The notes below the pieces were generated by a model, which worked only from the letters and a program-made list of their open reading frames with translations, had not been told where the DNA came from and searched no databases. Of a stretch of 8,865 bases of DNA, positions 4,973 through 8,865 are shown piece by piece; position 1 is the stretch's first letter; each line of letters opens with the position of its first letter. Source of the stretch: Sva-07 sp041686315 (GTDB taxonomy: Bacteria > Actinomycetota > Acidimicrobiia > Acidimicrobiales > Ilumatobacteraceae); NCBI GenBank assembly GCA_041686315.1, contig JAWLEC010000129.1, positions 1 through 8,865 of the forward strand. The letters run 5' to 3'. The translations under genes and the position numbers were made by a program.

Positions 4973-5641
4973 CTACTGCTCCTCGACGGGCTGCTTCCAG
5001 CGGTTGAGGTAGGTGACCTCGGCTGCGGGGCGACGGGGTGCCGGCGTGAACGTGTCGCCCGTGTAGTAGCCCACCGCCAGCAGGCACACCTGGGTGACGG
5101 TCGGCGGGATGCCGAGCAACTCGGCCACCTCGGCTTCGTGCTCGAGATGGAACGTCGTCCACGCCGACCCGATGCCGCGGGCGCGGGCGGCCAGCTGGAA
5201 GCTCCACACCCCCGGCAGCACCGACCCGTAGTAGCCCGCGTACGCACCGGTCGAGGAGCCCTCGGGCACCCGGTCGAGACGCATGGCCAACACGAGAGCG
5301 GGTACCTCGGCGAGATGATCCACCAGGAACGTCGCCGAGTCGATCACCTTCTGGCTGCGGTCGTCGGCACGCACCTCGGAGTTGCCGGCCAGGTACGGAC
5401 GACCCACCGCTGCGAAGTACTCGGCGATCTGCGCCTTGGTATCGGTGTCGTCGATGATCATCCACCGGTTGCGTTCGAGGTTGCCGCCCATCGGCGCATG
5501 GCTGGCGATGTCGATGCACTCGAGCAGCTCGTCGTACGGCACGGCACGGCTGAGGTCGAGCCGCTTGCGCACCTGCTTGGTGGTGGTGAGGAGGCGGTCC
5601 GCCTCGTCGAGATCGAACCCGGTGCGCTCGTGAGTGGCCAT
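4973..5641 (-). CDS. Nitroreductase family protein (FMN-dependent)
   Basis: A 222-residue cytosolic flavoprotein of the nitroreductase fold. Members use FMN and NAD(P)H to reduce nitro groups, quinones, enones or iodinated aromatics; the substrate is not evident. VRKRLD (24-29) matches the FMN-phosphate arginine motif, APMGGNLERNRW (49-60) the APTGSN-type loop, and GIGSAWTTFHLE (156-167) the GLGTxW segment. I chose ATG 5641 because CATCCT lies exactly six bases upstream; longer frames run into the divergent transporter gene. It shares a 47-bp divergent promoter region with that gene and ends 12 bp from repeat copy 3. Confidence 0.9.
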   Translation of the reverse strand: MATHERTGFDLDEADRLLTTTKQVRKRLDLSRAVPYDELLECIDIASHAPMGGNLERNRWMIIDDTDTKAQIAEYFAAVGRPYLAGNSEVRADDRSQKVIDSATFLVDHLAEVPALVLAMRLDRVPEGSSTGAYAGYYGSVLPGVWSFQLAARARGIGSAWTTFHLEHEAEVAELLGIPPTVTQVCLLAVGYYTGDTFTPAPRRPAAEVTYLNRWKQPVEEQ

Positions 5642-5647
5642 CGCCAC

Positions 5648-5653
5648 AGGATG
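5648..5653 (-). promoter_or_regulatory. -10-like element of the nitroreductase gene (leaderless type)
   Basis: CATCCT on the minus strand, then GTGGCG, then ATG at 5641. There is no Shine-Dalgarno and no clear -35. The -35 region would overlap the -10 of the divergent transporter gene. Confidence 0.5.
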
Positions 5654-5676
5654 GCAAACGGCGTCACCCGAGCCGG

Positions 5677-5682
5677 TACGGT
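5677..5682 (+). promoter_or_regulatory. -10 element of the EamA transporter gene (leaderless type)
   Basis: TACGGT, then GCGCGC, then the GTG at 5689. One base differs from the TACCGT elements of the acyl-CoA synthetase and antitoxin genes, at the same distance. No clear -35 is visible. Confidence 0.6.
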
Positions 5683-5688
5683 GCGCGC

Positions 5689-6657
5689 GTGAACACCTCA
5701 TCGGCCGGCCGGGCCGACACGAACAGCGCCGGCGCGTCGGCCGCCGCCGACCGCCAGGACCTGTCGCGCGGCCTCGTCGGTGCGGCGATCGCCGTGTGCG
5801 CCTGGTCGGCCGGAACCGTGCTCGCCAAGGGCATCGACATGGGCAGCCTGGCGATCGGCGCCTACCGGTTCGCCTTCTTCGCGATCGCCATCGTCGTCTG
5901 GATGCGCCTGCGCGGCACGCCGTTCCGGCTGCGGGTGATCCGCGACTCGATGTGGGGCGGGATCGCACTCGGCGCCGACATCGCCCTGTTCTTCTCTGCG
6001 GTGAAGCTCACGTCGATCGTCAACGCCACGATCATCGGCTCGATGCAACCGATCGTGGTGGGCGTGATCGCCGCACGCTTCTTCGGCGAGAAGATCAACC
6101 CGCGCGACGCGCTCTGGTCGCTGGTGGCGCTCGCCGGCACCGTCACCGTGGTCGCGTCGGCGGCCGGCGACGACACCAGCGACCTGCGCGGCGATCTCCT
6201 CGCGCTCGCCGCGATGTTGTCGTGGAGCGCCTACTTCATCGCCTCGAAGAACTCGAAGAAGACGATGACTCCCACCGAGTTCACCGCCGGCACGGCGCTG
6301 TGGACGGCGTTCATCTGTGCCCCGCTCGGCGTGGTGTTCGGGCAGGACATGTCGTGGCCGTCGCTCACCAACTGGGGCCTGCTGATCGCCATGGCGATCG
6401 GTTCGGGCCTGATCGGGCATGCGCTGATGAACTGGTCGCTCGTGCGGATCCCGCTGTGGGTCGGCTCGACGTTCACGCTGCTGATCCCCGTGTTCTCGGC
6501 GCTGCTCGCCTGGGCGTTCCTCGATGAATCCGTGGCACTGGTGCAGGGCGTGGCGATGGCGGTGGTGATCGGAGCCCTCGCCGTGGTGGTCCGTCACCAG
6601 TCACGCCCCGCCCCGGCTGCCGCACCGCCCGCGTCGGTCGCCATCGACACGGACTGA
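5689..6657 (+). CDS. EamA/DMT-family inner-membrane transporter
   Basis: A 322-residue permease of the drug/metabolite transporter superfamily with two EamA repeats (about 28-155 and 168-302). Ten hydrophobic segments can be placed at roughly 28-46, 53-72, 88-104, 110-130, 143-158, 168-186, 197-217, 229-248, 255-278 and 284-301. Members export or import amino acids, nucleosides or drugs; the substrate is unknown. The GTG at 5689 is favoured by TACGGT ending six bases upstream. The first 27 residues are polar and Ala/Ser-rich, and the C-terminal tail is Pro/Ala-rich. It is divergent from the nitroreductase and convergent with the ABC operon, whose last stop lies only 3 bp away. Confidence 0.92.
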   Translation: MNTSSAGRADTNSAGASAAADRQDLSRGLVGAAIAVCAWSAGTVLAKGIDMGSLAIGAYRFAFFAIAIVVWMRLRGTPFRLRVIRDSMWGGIALGADIALFFSAVKLTSIVNATIIGSMQPIVVGVIAARFFGEKINPRDALWSLVALAGTVTVVASAAGDDTSDLRGDLLALAAMLSWSAYFIASKNSKKTMTPTEFTAGTALWTAFICAPLGVVFGQDMSWPSLTNWGLLIAMAIGSGLIGHALMNWSLVRIPLWVGSTFTLLIPVFSALLAWAFLDESVALVQGVAMAVVIGALAVVVRHQSRPAPAAAPPASVAIDTD

Positions 6658-6660
6658 CCG

Positions 6661-7410
6661 TCAGACCACGTCGCGGCGTTGGACCACGACCACCCCGATC
6701 GCCGCCGGTACCAGCGCCCAGGCGGCCAGCGCGGCGACCGCCGCCGGTCCGCCGACGTCGTCGGTCACTCCCGACAGCACCAGCGCCAGGCTGCTCGGCA
6801 CCCACGACGCTGCCGAACTCACCAGCTGCACGAGCAGCGGCGGCGCCACGATCAGCGCCAGCACAGCGCCCGTCACGGCGCCGCCGACGTTGCGCACGAC
6901 GGTGCCGATTCCGGCGCCGAGCACGGCTCCGGCAGCGCCGCACAGCGCCGACGCACCGATCACCTGCAGCACCCCGGCCATCGACACGAGGAAGCCGAAC
7001 TCGGTCGTGGGCAGCGCTGCCGCCACGGCGACGATGGTGAGCGCCGCGCCGACGGCACCCACCACGGCCCCGCCGATCGCGATCGCGACCAGCTGAGCGA
7101 TCGCCGCCCGGCGCCTGCGGGGTTCGGCCAGGAAGGTCGGGATCACGGTGAGGTGCCCGTATTCGCGGGCCACCGCGATGGCGCCGAACAGCCCGGCGAT
7201 CATCGTCGCGTTCCCGGCGAAGGCGACCAGCGACCGCTGATCGGCGGCCGTCGACACGAACGCCTTGCTGCCGTCGATGTCGGTGCCGAAGGCGACCGCT
7301 GCGGCGTTGATCGCCGCGATCACCAGCAGCACCACGGCGAACGCCCAGGGCATCCTGGTGCTCGTCAACTTCATCAGCTCGGCGCGTACCGAGCGGCTCC
7401 ATCCGTTCAT
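6661..7410 (-). CDS. ABC-2 type transporter permease
   Basis: A 249-residue integral membrane subunit that pairs with the ATPase encoded upstream. Six hydrophobic segments lie at about 21-41, 60-80, 104-132, 145-168, 176-196 and 222-243. After the second comes AREYGHLTVIPTFLAEPRR (81-99), the cytosolic coupling segment typical of BcrB/NatB-like ABC-2 permeases. The ATG at 7410 shares one base with the ATPase stop (TGATG) and has GAGGAGG 7 nt upstream; the GTG at 7413 is less likely. It is the last gene of the operon. No terminator is seen before the convergent transporter gene. The substrate is unknown; antibiotic, lipid or ion export are all possible. Confidence 0.88.
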   Translation of the reverse strand: MNGWSRSVRAELMKLTSTRMPWAFAVVLLVIAAINAAAVAFGTDIDGSKAFVSTAADQRSLVAFAGNATMIAGLFGAIAVAREYGHLTVIPTFLAEPRRRRAAIAQLVAIAIGGAVVGAVGAALTIVAVAAALPTTEFGFLVSMAGVLQVIGASALCGAAGAVLGAGIGTVVRNVGGAVTGAVLALIVAPPLLVQLVSSAASWVPSSLALVLSGVTDDVGGPAAVAALAAWALVPAAIGVVVVQRRDVV

Positions 7411-8396
7411 CACACGACCTCCTCGTCACGGCGCCCGGCGCCGTCGGCGACGGTGGTGCCGGGGACGGTCACGTCCTCGGCGGTCGCCGCCGTCCACCGC
7501 AGGAACATCTCCTCGAGCGACCCGGCGCTCGCACTCAACTCCGACAGCTCGACCCCGGCCGTGAACGCCGCCGACCCGATCTCGTCGAGCGACATGCCGC
7601 GCACCAGCAGATGCGGGCTCGCCGCATCGGGGCCGTCGCCTCCGGCGGCCACCACGTCGACCGTCGCACCGGAGTCGCTGCGCAGCGCATCGGCCAGGCG
7701 ATCCGGAGTCGGTGTCCGCACGACGGCCGTCTGCTGCTGCAACTCCTGCAGCGACCCCGTCGTCACCAGCTCGCCCCTGTTGATCACCACCACGTCGTCG
7801 ACGAGGTGCTCCACCTCGCCGAGCAGATGGCTCGACACGAAGACGGTGTCGCCACGCCGGGCCCGACCACGCAACAGGTCGCGCAGGTCGCGCACCCCTT
7901 GCGGATCGAGGCCGTTGCCCGGCTCGTCGAGCACCAGGACGGGCGGATCACCGAGCAACGCCGCGGCCAGGCCGAGGCGTTGCCGCATCCCCAGCGAGTA
8001 CTCACCCGCGCGCTGGTCGGCGGCATCGGCGAGGCCCGCCGACTCCAGCGCCTCGTCGATGCGCCGGCCCGGAATGCCGGTGGCGCAGGCGAGGATCCGG
8101 AGGTGATCGCGCCCGCTGCGTCCCGGATGGAAGGCGTTGGTCTCCAGGGCAGCACCCACGGTGCGGCTCGGATCGGGCAACTCCGCGTAGGCGCGGTCGC
8201 CGACACGGGTCGAGCCGCCGTCGGCCGCTGCCAGGCCGAGCATCACCTTCATCGTGGTGCTCTTCCCCGACCCGTTGGGACCGAGGAACCCGGTCACCCG
8301 GCCGGGCGTGACGGTGAACGACAGGTCGTCCACCACGGTGCGGTGGCCGTACCGCTTGGTGACACGGTCCACCACCAGCTCGATGCCCTGGCCCAT
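7410..8396 (-). CDS. ABC transporter ATP-binding protein (BcrA/NatA-like)
   Basis: A 328-residue ATPase that drives the ABC-2 permease encoded next. Visible parts are Walker A GPNGSGKST (39-47), a Q-loop region ALETNAFHPGRSGRDHL (83-99) with Glu where Gln is usual, as in bacitracin/lantibiotic-type ATPases, signature YSLGMRQRLG (133-142), Walker B with LVLDEPGNGLDP (154-165) and catalytic Glu158, and the H-loop His190 (SSHLL). The region after about residue 215 is a C-terminal extension of the kind seen in this subfamily. The ATG at 8396 overlaps the hydrolase stop by one base (TGATG) and has AAGGAG 7 nt upstream. All catalytic elements are intact. Confidence 0.94.
   Translation of the reverse strand: MGQGIELVVDRVTKRYGHRTVVDDLSFTVTPGRVTGFLGPNGSGKSTTMKVMLGLAAADGGSTRVGDRAYAELPDPSRTVGAALETNAFHPGRSGRDHLRILACATGIPGRRIDEALESAGLADAADQRAGEYSLGMRQRLGLAAALLGDPPVLVLDEPGNGLDPQGVRDLRDLLRGRARRGDTVFVSSHLLGEVEHLVDDVVVINRGELVTTGSLQELQQQTAVVRTPTPDRLADALRSDSGATVDVVAAGGDGPDAASPHLLVRGMSLDEIGSAAFTAGVELSELSASAGSLEEMFLRWTAATAEDVTVPGTTVADGAGRRDEEVV
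7418..7424 (-). promoter_or_regulatory. Shine-Dalgarno of the ABC permease gene
   Basis: GAGGAGG on the minus strand, 7 nt before ATG 7410. It is made by the two Glu codons near the end of the ATPase gene. It supports ATG 7410 over GTG 7413 and contrasts with the lead genes, which generally lack such a site. Confidence 0.75.
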
Positions 8397-8865
8397 CACG
8401 AATCTCCTTCCACGTCGCCGGTGGTCTCGGCGAGCACCGTGTCGACCATGTAGTCGACGAACTCGTCGGGCTGCTCCCACAGCGGCCGGTGGCCCGAGGT
8501 GTCGAACACCTCCACGTCCTTCACAGGGGCGTCGATCATCGGATACCACTCGTCGAACAGCTCGGCCCGACCCCCGGCCTCGTGGGCACCCTGTGCGAAG
8601 AACATCGGCACCTCGAACTCGGTGGCGGTCTCGCGGAAGTCGATGTCCTGCAGCTGGGGGTAGAGGGCACCGAAGGTGTCCATGAACGCCGGCAGCACGT
8701 GGAGCTGGTCGAGCAGCGTGTACTCCGACACGAGCAGGTTCTCCGACATCTGGCCCGCGCCCTCCGAGTTCGGGCTGTGATCGTAGGAGTACACCTCCTG
8801 CTCGTACGACAGGGCGGTCTCGTAGTCGAGCATGGCGTCGTACGGCGGCGGACCGATGTCGCGCA
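8396..8865 (-). CDS. Alpha/beta-fold hydrolase, 5'-truncated by the window end
   Basis: The frame is open from the window edge to the TGA at 8396-8398, giving 155 C-terminal residues that begin near RDIGPPPYDAMLDYETA; the N-terminus and nucleophile elbow lie outside. Two catalytic-triad regions are visible: VPMFFAQGAHEAGGRAEL, where the acid of the usual GxxD turn is Glu, and SGHRPLWEQPDEF with the catalytic His. The region between (about 8640-8830 on the map) is the helical lid. This resembles prolyl-aminopeptidase-like actinobacterial hydrolases. It overlaps the ABC ATPase start by one base, so the three genes form one operon; processing or sensing of the exported compound is a reasonable inference only. 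Confidence 0.83.
   Translation of the reverse strand, partial: RDIGPPPYDAMLDYETALSYEQEVYSYDHSPNSEGAGQMSENLLVSEYTLLDQLHVLPAFMDTFGALYPQLQDIDFRETATEFEVPMFFAQGAHEAGGRAELFDEWYPMIDAPVKDVEVFDTSGHRPLWEQPDEFVDYMVDTVLAETTGDVEGDS
8404..8409 (-). promoter_or_regulatory. Shine-Dalgarno of the ABC ATPase gene
   Basis: AAGGAG on the minus strand, 7 nt before ATG 8396, inside the 3' end of the hydrolase gene. The spacing is the same as for the permease gene. Confidence 0.75.

Noticed and set aside
5698..6597. A 299-codon minus-strand frame opposite the EamA transporter
   Set aside because: It is a His/Arg/Asp-rich antisense shadow. The plus-strand frame has ten regular hydrophobic segments.

Overview
The window looks like chromosomal DNA of a high-GC Gram-positive-type bacterium of the phylum Actinomycetota. 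This rests on strong G/C in third codon positions, GTG starts, 3'-CCA-encoding tRNA-fMet, a DUF4262 protein, a Phd/VapC-type toxin-antitoxin pair and a mycobacterial-style crotonase. A member of Acidimicrobiia (Ilumatobacter-like) is my guess, not something the sequence proves. Most genes are ordinary housekeeping or accessory metabolism.

Layout, left to right: the last 36 codons of a sigma-70 family factor (+); a bidirectional terminator hairpin; the initiator tRNA-fMet gene (-), whose textbook promoter lies inside the 3' end of bioB; bioB (biotin synthase, -); a 177-bp gap with repeat copy 1 and a G-quadruplex tract; an acyl-CoA synthetase (-); a divergent DUF4262 gene (+); a palindromic operator, Phd-family antitoxin and PIN-domain toxin (+); repeat copy 2; an enoyl-CoA hydratase that has lost its catalytic middle in frame (+); repeat copy 3; a nitroreductase (-); an EamA/DMT-family permease (+, divergent); and a three-gene operon on the minus strand, alpha/beta hydrolase (cut by the window end), ABC ATPase and ABC-2 permease, joined by two identical TGATG stop/start overlaps.

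Two patterns go beyond gene content. First, three intergenic copies of an exactly 47-bp element occur at 1364-1410, 4349-4395 and 4915-4961. Each has invariant 11-bp inverted arms (AACGCGTGAAC / GTTCACGCGTT) around a 25-nt centre that forms a second hairpin; 38 of 47 columns are invariant. Every copy lies 12-66 bp past at least one stop codon, and copies 2 and 3 flank the deleted crotonase in opposite orientations. It may be a REP/MITE-like family or a 3'-end element. Second, every gene that begins a transcription unit and has its start in the window (seven of seven) has a -10-like hexamer of form NANNNT ending exactly six bases before its start codon, generally without a Shine-Dalgarno. The two operon-internal ABC genes instead have a strong Shine-Dalgarno at 7-nt spacing. 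This argues for general leaderless transcription of lead genes here, and it helped fix start codons.

The genes do not form one pathway. The nearest to a functional unit are the toxin-antitoxin pair and the hydrolase/ABC exporter operon. No CRISPR array, prophage or transposase gene is present, and no stretch over 300 bases lacks a gene.
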